DNA of 64,000 bases from Sphingobacteriia bacterium RIFOXYC2_FULL_35_18 (lineage in GTDB: Bacteria > Bacteroidota > Bacteroidia > Chitinophagales > Chitinophagaceae): NCBI GenBank assembly GCA_001829005.1, contig MIAG01000010.1, positions 1-64,000 of the forward strand. The letters are read 5' to 3'. The translations under genes were made by a program, and so were the position numbers. Positions 9,899 through 18,218 of this stretch are shown here, one piece after another. Position 1 is the stretch's first letter; every line of letters starts with the position of its first letter. The notes below the pieces were generated by a model. That model did not search any database, was not told the DNA's origin, and saw nothing but the letters and a program-made list of their open reading frames with translations.

Positions 9899-9953
9899 TT
9901 TGATACGCCTTATTTGTTGTAATTTTGGACCATAAAACCATTTTGGTCTAAAA
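9899..9953 (+). promoter_or_regulatory. Promoter and inverted-repeat operator of the TetR gene
   Basis: TTTG at 9899-9902 and TAATTTTG at 9920-9927 (17-base spacer) form a plausible promoter. TTTTGGACCA (9923-9932) and TGGTCTAAAA (9944-9953) are inverted copies with one mismatch and an 11-base spacer. The left arm overlaps the -7 box and the pair ends 4 bases before the ATG, as expected for an autoregulated TetR gene. Binding is inference. Confidence 0.6.
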
Positions 9954-9957
9954 GTTT

Positions 9958-10545
9958 ATGGTAAAAGAAGAGATTTTCAAAGAAGACATTATAAGGGAAG
10001 CGCAAAAGCTCTTCCAAACCTATGGTCTTAAGAAAACCACCATGGAAGATATTGCCAAAGCTTTAGGGAAGGGTAAAAGCACGCTTTACTATTATTATCA
10101 AAGCAAGGAACAAATTTTTGAAGAAGTACTCCAAAAGGAACTTCAAGAAGTGTTCATTCAAACCCAATTTGCCGTTGAAACAGTTGATTCTGCCGAAGAA
10201 AAATTAAAGATTTTCGCTGTCACCAGAATTAAAGTTCTTAGCAATATGTTGAACTTGTACCGCTTGGTTTGTGGTGATTTTGTTGAACATGCGTCTTGTG
10301 CTAAAGGCTTATTTAATGAATACTCTCAAAAGGAAATTAATTTGATTAAGTCCATTCTAGAATTTGGAATTAACTCAGGGGAGTTTAGTAAAGCACTTAC
10401 TCAAGAAATGGATTTATTGCCTTCAGTCGTGGTAAGCAGTATCAGAGGCATAGAGCGCGACTTTTTTAATGATAAATTGATTGGATTGGAGCATCGAATA
10501 GGTGCAATTTCTAATCTGATGGTAAATGGACTAAAAAATAAATAG
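9958..10545 (+). CDS. TetR/AcrR family transcriptional regulator
   Basis: 195 residues. The TetR helix-turn-helix lies at about 10-58 (LKKTTMEDIAKALGKGKST then LYYYYQSKEQIFEE); the rest is a helical ligand-binding domain. It sits 22 bases upstream of the inositol-phosphate synthase gene, on the same strand and without a visible terminator between them, so it probably heads that operon and controls it. A palindrome in front of it could be its operator. The ligand is unknown; a lipid or inositol-derived molecule would suit the context (inference). Confidence 0.85.
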   Translation: MVKEEIFKEDIIREAQKLFQTYGLKKTTMEDIAKALGKGKSTLYYYYQSKEQIFEEVLQKELQEVFIQTQFAVETVDSAEEKLKIFAVTRIKVLSNMLNLYRLVCGDFVEHASCAKGLFNEYSQKEINLIKSILEFGINSGEFSKALTQEMDLLPSVVVSSIRGIERDFFNDKLIGLEHRIGAISNLMVNGLKNK

Positions 10546-10567
10546 ATAATATAAAAGGACACAGAAT

Positions 10568-11893
10568 ATGAAACAAAACATCGCCCCCGCGGAAGGGAAA
10601 TTGGGCATCTTGATTCCTGGTTTAGGTGCAGTAGGTACTACCATGATTGCAGGTGTAATTGCAGTAAATAAAGGCTTATCTCAGCCTGTTGGTGCTTTAA
10701 CCCAAATGGGAAATATACGTATTGGAAAAAGGACGGAAAATCGTTATCCGTTAATTAAAGACTTTGTGCCTTTGGCAAATTTAACGGACATCGTTTTTGG
10801 TGGATGGGATGTATATGCAGACAATGTTTTTGAAGCAGCTGCTAATGCAAAAGTGTTAGAGCCAATGTTATTACATGCGGTTAAACCAGAATTGGAAGCA
10901 ATTAAGCCAATGAAAGCGGTTTTTGATCATGAATATGTTAAGAATTTAGATGGCACCCATATTAAAGAAGGCAAATCTAAATACGATCTTGCTGAACAAG
11001 TGATTAATGATATTGAACAATTTAAAAAAGACAACGGATGTTCAAGGGTGGTGATTGTTTGGTGTGGTTCAACTGAAAAGTACATTGAAACATCTGCTGT
11101 TCATGAAACACTTGAAGCATTTGAGGCTGGTTTACATAATAGCGACACTGCAATTGCACCAAGTATGATTTATGCATACGCTGCGCTTAAATTAGGAATT
11201 CCATTTGCAAATGGGGCACCTAACCTGACTGTTGATATTCCTGCATTAGAAGCATTGGCGAAGAAAACGCAAACCCCAATTGCGGGAAAAGATTTTAAAA
11301 CTGGTCAAACTTTAATGAAGACTGTTTTAGCTCCTGGTTTACATGCTAGGGCATTAGGTATTAAAGGTTGGTTTTCCACTAATATTTTAGGAAATAGAGA
11401 TGGTTTGGTTTTAGATGATCCAGATAATTTCAAAACGAAAGAGGTATCTAAACTAAGTGTATTAGAAGATATACTTCAACCTGAAATTAATCCTGCATTA
11501 TACGGAGACTTATATCATAAAGTAAGAATTAACTATTATCCTCCACACGGAGACAATAAAGAAAGCTGGGACAATATTGATATTTTTGGTTGGTTGGGTT
11601 ATTCAATGCAAATCAAAATCAACTTCTTGTGTCGTGATTCTATTTTAGCTGCTCCTATTGTATTAGATCTTGCTTTGTTTATGGACTTAGCTAAGCGTTC
11701 AAATATGAGTGGAATACAAGAGTGGTTATCGTTCTATTTTAAATCTCCACAAACATTACCAGGGTTAAGACCAGAGCATGATATTTTCAAACAACTTATT
11801 AAGTTGCAAAACACCTTGCGTCATATTATGGGTGAAGATTTAATCACACATCTTGGATTAGATTATTACCAAGATGTAGTGGAAGCGCTATGA
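10568..11893 (+). CDS. ino1: Myo-inositol-1-phosphate synthase
   Basis: 441 residues. It makes inositol-1-phosphate from glucose-6-phosphate with NAD as internal redox cofactor. A glycine-rich NAD-binding segment is at the N-terminus (LIPGLGAVGTTMIAG), and the family's central part includes SMIYAYAALKLGIPFANGAPN, FKTGQTLMKT and KVRINYYPPHGD. Length and layout fit the bacterial/eukaryal synthase family. It overlaps the next gene by 4 bases (ATGA), implying translational coupling. It supplies the head group for the lipid genes that follow. Confidence 0.92.
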   Translation: MKQNIAPAEGKLGILIPGLGAVGTTMIAGVIAVNKGLSQPVGALTQMGNIRIGKRTENRYPLIKDFVPLANLTDIVFGGWDVYADNVFEAAANAKVLEPMLLHAVKPELEAIKPMKAVFDHEYVKNLDGTHIKEGKSKYDLAEQVINDIEQFKKDNGCSRVVIVWCGSTEKYIETSAVHETLEAFEAGLHNSDTAIAPSMIYAYAALKLGIPFANGAPNLTVDIPALEALAKKTQTPIAGKDFKTGQTLMKTVLAPGLHARALGIKGWFSTNILGNRDGLVLDDPDNFKTKEVSKLSVLEDILQPEINPALYGDLYHKVRINYYPPHGDNKESWDNIDIFGWLGYSMQIKINFLCRDSILAAPIVLDLALFMDLAKRSNMSGIQEWLSFYFKSPQTLPGLRPEHDIFKQLIKLQNTLRHIMGEDLITHLGLDYYQDVVEAL

Positions 11894-12342
11894 TAAAATT
11901 ACACCAAATACTGACCAGCTTTTTTGGGATTGGATTAATCTCAAAAGGTGGCGGAACAGTGGCAGCTATTGCAACATCCTTTATATGGTTTGTTGCAATA
12001 GCAGAGCCTAGCTCTCTTATAGCCGTTTTATTAACCATACTGGTGACAATTTATGGTGTATGGGGGGCAAATCAAGTAGAAACAATTTGGGGTAAAGACA
12101 GTAGCAAAGTAGTAATTGATGAAGTAGCAGGGATGATGATTTCGCTATTGTTTATACCAATTACTGAAATAAATATAATTCTTGCTTTAGTGTTGTTTAG
12201 ATTTTTTGATATAGTGAAGCCATTGTTGATTAGAAAGTTAGAAAGTTTGCCAAAGGGGTGGGGAGTAATGGGAGATGATATTTTAGCAGGGATATATAGT
12301 AATGTTGTTTTACAACTGTTGATATATTTTAATTTATGGTAA
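11890..12342 (+). CDS. pgpA: PgpA-family phosphatase, probably phosphatidylinositol-phosphate phosphatase
   Basis: A 150-residue integral membrane protein of the phosphatidylglycerophosphatase A family. Key acidic residues are Asp77 (VVIDEVAGM) and Asp129/Asp130 in GVMGDDILAG; SKGGGTVA near the N-terminus is also typical. The family normally dephosphorylates phosphatidylglycerophosphate. Here it lies between inositol-phosphate synthase and a CDP-alcohol transferase, so phosphatidylinositol phosphate is the likelier substrate, as described for the homologous Bacteroides inositol-lipid cluster. The substrate is inferred from context. Confidence 0.85.
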   Translation: MIKLHQILTSFFGIGLISKGGGTVAAIATSFIWFVAIAEPSSLIAVLLTILVTIYGVWGANQVETIWGKDSSKVVIDEVAGMMISLLFIPITEINIILALVLFRFFDIVKPLLIRKLESLPKGWGVMGDDILAGIYSNVVLQLLIYFNLW

Positions 12343-12713
12343 AACCCATTTTTTTTAAAGCCCAGGCTTCATCACTTATTGCAACTGCAACTGATTTTGC
12401 TTTGACTATATTTTTGGTTGAAGTTGTTCAGCTACTTGCAATTGTTGCTGCGGCTATTGGCACAATTACTGGTGGGGTAGTAAATTTTTTGTTGGGTAGG
12501 AATTGGGTATTTAAAGCAGGATCATCTCCAATTCCTAAACAAGCATTTCGCTATTTATTGGTTTGGATTGGTAACTTTTTTTTGAATATAGCAGGTATGG
12601 CATTTATGGTAAACTTGATGCAGGCCAACTATATTTTTTCTAAAATATTAATATCCCTTTTAGTAGGTGTTTTCTATAATTACTTATTACAAGGTAAATA
12701 CGTTTTTAAATAA
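12336..12713 (+). CDS. GtrA-family membrane protein
   Basis: 125 residues with four predicted membrane helices, such as ATATDFALTIFLVEVVQLL and FLNIAGMAFMVNLM. GtrA-like proteins are thought to move or orient polyprenyl-linked sugars across the membrane, but many are uncharacterised. It overlaps the phosphatase gene by 7 bases and lies 8 bases before the DUF5686 gene. In an inositol-lipid operon it might flip or position a lipid intermediate; this is inference. Confidence 0.8.
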   Translation: MVKPIFFKAQASSLIATATDFALTIFLVEVVQLLAIVAAAIGTITGGVVNFLLGRNWVFKAGSSPIPKQAFRYLLVWIGNFFLNIAGMAFMVNLMQANYIFSKILISLLVGVFYNYLLQGKYVFK

Positions 12714-12721
12714 TAGGGTCT

Positions 12722-15280
12722 ATGAAAGACAAATTAGGGTTGAAAATATTTGTATCATTTTTAATGATGCTTTTCATAACTACAATCAGTGCACAGGAGA
12801 CAGTAGTTAAGGGGATTGTAATTGACTCACTTACCAAACGTCCTTTACAAGGGGTGAGTGTATTTTTTCTAAAGGGAAGAGGTGTTGTTACGGATAGTTT
12901 AGGTCGTTATATGATTATAACCAATACTTCCATCAATAAAGTAGTAGTATCATCTGTAGGTTTTAGACAAGTACAATTTACTGTTTCGAGGTATAAAATA
13001 CAGGAAATTAATGTTGAATTAGGTCCTGATCCAGCACTATTAACTAATGTAACAGTTAATACTAAGAAAAGAGCTAAATACAGAAACAAGGACAATCCAG
13101 CAGTAGAATTGATTCGAAATGTAATTGAGAATAGGGAAAACAATCGTACAGCCAGCTATGATTATGTAGAGTATGAACAATATGAAAAAATACAAGCTGC
13201 ATTAAGTAATTCAAATGATAAAATCACTAATTCTAAATTACTTAAAAAGTATAATTTTTTATTTGAGAATAGAGATAGTTCAAAATTAAATGGCAAAATT
13301 TTAATGCCTATTTATATGGAGGAAAGACTTTCAAAGCAATATTTGAGAAAGAATCCTGAAACTAGTAAATCATTTATTCTAGGAGAGAAAAAAGTAAACT
13401 TTGGAAGTTATATTGATAATGAGGGATTAAGTTCTTTATTAAATCGTTTGTATGAGAATATTGATATCTATGAAAACAATATCCCCATTTTTGCTTATCA
13501 ATTTTTGAGCCCCATTGCAAATTCAGCTCCTGCATTTTACATGTATTATATCAGGGACACCATCACAGATGTTTATGGTACCAAGTTGGTGAAAATGTAT
13601 TTCACTCCACGTAATACCAATGACTTACTTTTTAGGGGTACTATGTATATTACTTTAGATGGTAATTATGCTGTACAAAAAATCAATATGTTTATCAGTA
13701 GAAATGCCAATATCAATTGGATTAAAGAATTGTATGCTGATTTAGATTTTGAGAGGGGAGAAGACAAGCGCTATCATTTAATTAAGAGTAATCTGATGGC
13801 AGATATGGGTTTAAGTAAAAGCAGTACCAGCGGTGGTTTTTTCGGAGAACGTACTGTTTCATATAAAGGTTTTACGACCAATATTAAAAGACCCGATAGT
13901 CTATTTCAGGGCCCAGCCATTGTTAGAAATGACGAAATAATTACTAAAATGCCAGATAGTTTTTGGACTGCTAAACGGCATAACCCATTAACTGTTCCTG
14001 AATCTAAAGTGTACAGCAATATTGACAGCTTAGAAAAAATGCCCTCGTTTAGAAGAACTATGGCATTGATTACTTTATTGTTTGCTGGGTATGGAAATTT
14101 AGGACCTGTTGAAATAGGACCTGTAAATACTTTCTATAGTTTCAATCCAGTAGAAGGATTCCGCTTGCGCTTTGGTGGAAGAACCACTCCAATAATGAGT
14201 AAGCGTTTGTATTTTGAAACCTATGGGGCTTATGGATTTAAAGACCAGCAATGGAAGGGTTTTTTAAGCGCAACATATTCATTAAATAATAAGTCCATTT
14301 ACACTTTTCCTATGAATTATATACGGATAAGTGCTCAAAGTGATACAAAAATTCCAGGGCAAGATTTAGAGTTTGTGCAGGAAGACAACTTTTTATTGTC
14401 TTTTAAAAGAGGTAACAACGAGCGTTGGTTGTACAATAATATATATCAGGCTGAGTTTGTAAAAGAATTCAAGAGTAGGTTTTCGTATAGTATCGGATTT
14501 AAAAATTGGCATCAACAACCTGCAGGAATTTTGACTTACACTAAAAGCAATAATGGTATTCCAGAAAACATCCAAAATGTAATTACTACAGAGCTAAATG
14601 CTCAAGTTAGATGGGCGCCCAATGAAAAATTCTATCAAGGTAAAATTTATCGTATACCCATTTTTACCAAATACCCCATTTTCACCTTAAGTGCTGCTGC
14701 TGGTGTTAAAGGATTTTTAGGTGGCCAATACAATTATCAAAAACTTGATCTGCGAATTGAAAAAAGGAATTACTTGGGAAGATTGGGTTATGCTGATGCC
14801 ACTTTTGAAGCTGGATATACATTTGGTCAAGTACCTTTTCCTTTGCTAACTGTGCATAGAGCTAACCAAACTTTTGCTTACCAGTTGAACTCCTATAATA
14901 TGATGAACTTTTTAGAGTTTGTAAGTGATCGTTATGCATCTTTCACTTGGGTACATCATTTTATGGGTATCGTATTCAATAGAATCCCACTATTAAAAAA
15001 ATTGAAATTTAGAGAAGTAGCTTCTTTTAAAATATTATATGGTGGTGTTAGAACAGAAAATGATCCAGTTCTGAATCCATCTTTATTTGCTTATCCTGCC
15101 ATCAATGGTGTTACTTCCACTTTTGCATTGGATCCAGCAAAACCATATATGGAAGCAAGTGTTGGGGTAGAAAATATATTGAATATTTTACGAGTAGACT
15201 TTGTAAAGCGACTAAGCTATTTAGATAATCCAGGTATATCTCCTTATGGAATTAGAACAAGATTTAGGTTTGATTTTTAA
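12722..15280 (+). CDS. DUF5686 outer-membrane protein with carboxypeptidase-like regulatory domain
   Basis: 852 residues. A signal peptide (about 1-24, ending TISAQ) precedes a carboxypeptidase-D regulatory-like beta domain at about 28-105 (GIVIDSLTKRPLQGVSVFF). The DUF5686 region follows, recognised by RNKDNPAVELIRNVIENR, and the rest is beta-strand rich, ending in GIRTRFRFDF, which suggests an outer-membrane barrel. The function is unknown. It lies inside the inositol-lipid operon, 8 bases after the GtrA gene, so a role in placing or exporting that lipid is worth considering (inference). Confidence 0.78.
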   Translation: MKDKLGLKIFVSFLMMLFITTISAQETVVKGIVIDSLTKRPLQGVSVFFLKGRGVVTDSLGRYMIITNTSINKVVVSSVGFRQVQFTVSRYKIQEINVELGPDPALLTNVTVNTKKRAKYRNKDNPAVELIRNVIENRENNRTASYDYVEYEQYEKIQAALSNSNDKITNSKLLKKYNFLFENRDSSKLNGKILMPIYMEERLSKQYLRKNPETSKSFILGEKKVNFGSYIDNEGLSSLLNRLYENIDIYENNIPIFAYQFLSPIANSAPAFYMYYIRDTITDVYGTKLVKMYFTPRNTNDLLFRGTMYITLDGNYAVQKINMFISRNANINWIKELYADLDFERGEDKRYHLIKSNLMADMGLSKSSTSGGFFGERTVSYKGFTTNIKRPDSLFQGPAIVRNDEIITKMPDSFWTAKRHNPLTVPESKVYSNIDSLEKMPSFRRTMALITLLFAGYGNLGPVEIGPVNTFYSFNPVEGFRLRFGGRTTPIMSKRLYFETYGAYGFKDQQWKGFLSATYSLNNKSIYTFPMNYIRISAQSDTKIPGQDLEFVQEDNFLLSFKRGNNERWLYNNIYQAEFVKEFKSRFSYSIGFKNWHQQPAGILTYTKSNNGIPENIQNVITTELNAQVRWAPNEKFYQGKIYRIPIFTKYPIFTLSAAAGVKGFLGGQYNYQKLDLRIEKRNYLGRLGYADATFEAGYTFGQVPFPLLTVHRANQTFAYQLNSYNMMNFLEFVSDRYASFTWVHHFMGIVFNRIPLLKKLKFREVASFKILYGGVRTENDPVLNPSLFAYPAINGVTSTFALDPAKPYMEASVGVENILNILRVDFVKRLSYLDNPGISPYGIRTRFRFDF

Positions 15281-15322
15281 TTTGAATGATTTTTTTTGTA
15301 AAAAAGAAGTAAACAATTTTTA

Positions 15323-16054
15323 ATGAACCAACCCGCCCCCAAATTCAGAGATAAAGTACAACAAGCGATTTATGTGGTAATTAATCCATTGGTTAAGTTT
15401 TTAATCAAATTAGGGTTAACGCCTAATGCAGTTACATTAATTGGATTGGTATTGAATATTTTAGTTACTGCTATTTTTATTGAAGGGGCAGAGAAAGGGC
15501 ATAGAGGTGAATTAAGTTATGTAGGTTGGGCAGGGGCAATGGTTTTGTTTGCGGGTATTTTTGATATGCTCGATGGACAAGTAGCAAGATTAGGAAAAAT
15601 GTCGTCTTCGTTTGGAGCAATGTTCGATTCTGTTTTAGACCGATATAGTGAATTGGTTTTATTTTTAGGTATTTGTTACTATTTAATTTCGCACCATTAT
15701 TTCTATAGTTCCTTATTTGCTTTTATTGCAATGATTGGTTCTTTGATGGTCAGTTATACAAGGGCAAGAGCAGAGGGCTTAGGTGTAGAATGTAAAGAAG
15801 GATTAATGCAAAGGCCTGAAAGGGTTATAACAATTGGTGTTACGGCAATTGCTTGTGGAATTACTGCATATTTTGTTGGAGGAGATTATAAAGTTTATCT
15901 GCCCGGTACTACAGTACAAGTTTTTGAAACTATTTCTGTTTTTACTATTCCCTTGGCAATTATGGCTGTGCTCACTAATTATACTGCATTTAAAAGATTA
16001 GTTGATGCAAAAGCTGCATTAGATTTAAAAGATAAGAATAAACAAGATGCTTAA
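15323..16054 (+). CDS. CDP-alcohol phosphatidyltransferase, probably phosphatidylinositol-phosphate synthase
   Basis: 243 residues, multi-pass membrane protein. The full catalytic motif is present: Asp81, Asp84-Gly85, Ala88-Arg89, Gly98, Asp102 and Asp106. The enzyme joins a CDP-diacylglycerol phosphatidyl group to an alcohol. With an inositol-phosphate synthase and PgpA-type phosphatase in the same operon, the alcohol is probably inositol-1-phosphate, giving phosphatidylinositol phosphate. Phosphatidylglycerophosphate synthase is the alternative. Confidence 0.87.
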   Translation: MNQPAPKFRDKVQQAIYVVINPLVKFLIKLGLTPNAVTLIGLVLNILVTAIFIEGAEKGHRGELSYVGWAGAMVLFAGIFDMLDGQVARLGKMSSSFGAMFDSVLDRYSELVLFLGICYYLISHHYFYSSLFAFIAMIGSLMVSYTRARAEGLGVECKEGLMQRPERVITIGVTAIACGITAYFVGGDYKVYLPGTTVQVFETISVFTIPLAIMAVLTNYTAFKRLVDAKAALDLKDKNKQDA

Positions 16055-16083
16055 CTGTGTGTTGATTAAAAGATAAATTGAAA

Positions 16084-16653
16084 ATGATTTTGGGAAGAAT
16101 GAGAACGTTTTTTATTTTATGTGGGTTGGTATTTCTTCAGATAAATGGGTATACTAATATTCCTACTAATATTGAGCCACAGGATACTTTTCCTGTACCT
16201 GCAAATATTAAGAATCAGTTGTTTTATTTGCAACGAACTACCAACACAAATACGGTAGTTTATGCTTTAAATATCAATGCTAAGGGGGTATTAGATGAAT
16301 CTACCCCTGTAAAAGTATTTTGGATTCGTTATCCGGAAGGTGGAATCCAAAAAGAGTTGAACTTTATTCAGAAGGCTTTTGCATATGGTACCATTTCAAA
16401 AAAGAACAAAGACGGTAGCTTTACTATTCAACTAGTGGCATACAAGAAAAAGGAATTTATTTTAAAGAAATCGACCACCGACAATACTTATAAATTATAT
16501 ACCCTAATCAATAATAAAGAATCAGAAATAAAGCGAATATTTATTAAGATAGATCCAGGTGGTACTTTGTTTAACCCCAATATTGCTTATGTAGAAATGA
16601 AAGGAAAGGAAGCTGTTAATAGCAAGCCAATCATGGAAAGATTCAAACCTTAA
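16084..16653 (+). CDS. Exported DUF4833-like protein in the inositol-lipid operon
   Basis: 189 residues from the ATG at 16084; a TTG at 16078 and an ATG at 16099 are alternatives, and the last would begin the signal peptide directly (MRTFFILCGLVFLQINGYT). The mature part has FPVPANIKNQLFYLQ, VKVFWIRYPEGGIQKEL and KAFAYG, matching the protein at 7396-7920 position by position. No catalytic motif is recognised. It lies between the CDP-alcohol transferase and the IPC synthase-like gene with only short gaps (29 and 13 bases), so it is very likely co-transcribed and may bind or process the lipid product in the periplasm (inference). Confidence 0.72.
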   Translation: MILGRMRTFFILCGLVFLQINGYTNIPTNIEPQDTFPVPANIKNQLFYLQRTTNTNTVVYALNINAKGVLDESTPVKVFWIRYPEGGIQKELNFIQKAFAYGTISKKNKDGSFTIQLVAYKKKEFILKKSTTDNTYKLYTLINNKESEIKRIFIKIDPGGTLFNPNIAYVEMKGKEAVNSKPIMERFKP

Positions 16654-16666
16654 TTGAAACGCCATT

Positions 16667-17590
16667 ATGCCCATCAATAAGAAAAAGATAAAAGCTTCTT
16701 TATTAGTACTATTTTTCTCAGTAGCGTATTTGCTTGTGTCTTATTTTTTAATCGGATTTAAATCGGACCAATTGATTTTAGTGGGGCTATTTAATTTCAT
16801 GTATTATTTATCTGAAGTAACTAGAAAATTCATATTAGGCTTTATCGTTTTTATTGTTTTCTGGATCATTTTCGATTACATGAAAGCATTCCCTAATTAT
16901 GAATTTAATACTGTTAGTATTAACGAATTATATGAATTAGAAAAAAGCATTTTTGGATTTAAATTTAATGGGGGAGTAGTAACCCCAAATGAATTTTGGT
17001 TGCTTCAGCATACCAATGCATTAGATATTGTGTCGGGTATTTTTTATTTAAGTTGGATACCTGTTCCACTCATATTTGCAGGGGTATTATTTTTTTATAG
17101 AAAAAGGGAATTTTTTTATTTCTCCTTAACTTTCTTGCTGGTTAATTTAATAGGGTTCTGTATTTACTATATTTATCCTGCAGCACCTCCATGGTATGTG
17201 CAGCAATATGGATTCGATTTCATTGCAAATACAAAGGGTAATACTGCTGGGCTTTCTAGGTTCGATGCGTATTTTGGTGTAGAGATATTTAAAGGGCTTT
17301 ACGAAAAAAGCTCCAATGTTTTTGCTGCAATGCCTTCTCTGCATTCCTCTTATCCACTCATTGTTTTGTATTATGGAATACGTAATAAGTTGGGCTGGAT
17401 TAATATTATACTGGCGGTTGTAACAGTAGGAATTTGGTTTGCCGCTGTGTACAGTAGTCACCACTATGTTTTAGATGTGCTTGCTGGTATCGCTTGTGCG
17501 TTAACTGGAATTTGGTTATTTCAAAAGTTATTGCATACAAAAGGTTGGGTGCATAATGCTATTGAAAAAGCCGTGCGAGCACTTAGTTAA
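16667..17590 (+). CDS. AUR1-like PAP2 protein, probable inositol phosphorylceramide synthase
   Basis: 307 residues, multi-pass membrane protein of the PAP2 superfamily. The catalytic motifs are AMPSLHSSYP (His226) and SSHHYVLDVLAG (His265/His266, Asp270). YPAAPPW at 170-176 resembles the TAPPW element of fungal AUR1, which transfers phosphoinositol from phosphatidylinositol to ceramide. As last gene of an inositol-phospholipid operon it is a strong candidate for inositol phosphorylceramide synthase, as described in Bacteroides. Its end overlaps the convergent PAP2-related gene by 8 bases. Confidence 0.82.
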   Translation: MPINKKKIKASLLVLFFSVAYLLVSYFLIGFKSDQLILVGLFNFMYYLSEVTRKFILGFIVFIVFWIIFDYMKAFPNYEFNTVSINELYELEKSIFGFKFNGGVVTPNEFWLLQHTNALDIVSGIFYLSWIPVPLIFAGVLFFYRKREFFYFSLTFLLVNLIGFCIYYIYPAAPPWYVQQYGFDFIANTKGNTAGLSRFDAYFGVEIFKGLYEKSSNVFAAMPSLHSSYPLIVLYYGIRNKLGWINIILAVVTVGIWFAAVYSSHHYVLDVLAGIACALTGIWLFQKLLHTKGWVHNAIEKAVRALS

Positions 17591-18203
17591 AAGGTGCACA
17601 AATTCTTTTTGCAACTGGAACAATAAGAAAAGGAAAAACAAAAGCTGCAATGACATCTATGGTATAATGCACATGTTGAATCAATACCAAAATTCCTACA
17701 GTAATTGCCCCTGTAAAAACAATTAGTTGATCTCTTTTAGTTTTTAAGCACAACGCTAAACAAACTAATGTTGCTGTATGGCCCGAAAAGAATAAATCTT
17801 TGGTAATAAATTTTGCTCCATAAAAACTATTGGTGATGGGGTCTATTAATTCTATTAAGTCCTTGGGTGGTTCTAAAGGAACCAAATAAATACTGATAAT
17901 TCTTGAAATAGATAATAGGTTAAACCCCCAAATGATTAGCAGTATCAAGGTAGGGTCTTTAAAACCTTTAAATAAATACCATAAGCATAAAGACCAAATA
18001 ATGATAAATGTAGGGATAGATACGTTAGCACTTTTAATGAAGTCTAAAACAAGGTCGTTTAATACAATACCTTTTCTTGCTTCAATAAAAGCAAAATAGT
18101 AGGGTAGAAAAGCAATTAATAAAACCAACAACAATAATCCACCTGCCAATTTATTACGGAACAGTTTATTTCGTAAATATTGGCTCCAAAGCATCTTAGT
18201 CAT
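17583..18203 (-). CDS. PAP2-related (sphingomyelin synthase-like) membrane phosphatase/transferase
   Basis: 206 residues with about six membrane helices. The PAP2_C-type triad is His142 (FFSGHTATL), His179 and Asp183 (HVHYTIDVIAAF), the pattern of sphingomyelin/ceramide phosphoethanolamine synthases. It faces the IPC synthase-like gene tail to tail. It might add or remove a phospho-head group on sphingolipids or simply be a lipid phosphatase; the sequence cannot decide. The ATG at 18203 was used; one at 18194 is possible. Confidence 0.72.
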   Translation of the reverse strand: MTKMLWSQYLRNKLFRNKLAGGLLLLVLLIAFLPYYFAFIEARKGIVLNDLVLDFIKSANVSIPTFIIIWSLCLWYLFKGFKDPTLILLIIWGFNLLSISRIISIYLVPLEPPKDLIELIDPITNSFYGAKFITKDLFFSGHTATLVCLALCLKTKRDQLIVFTGAITVGILVLIQHVHYTIDVIAAFVFPFLIVPVAKRICAPFN

Positions 18204-18218
18204 TCGGCAAAAGTATGG

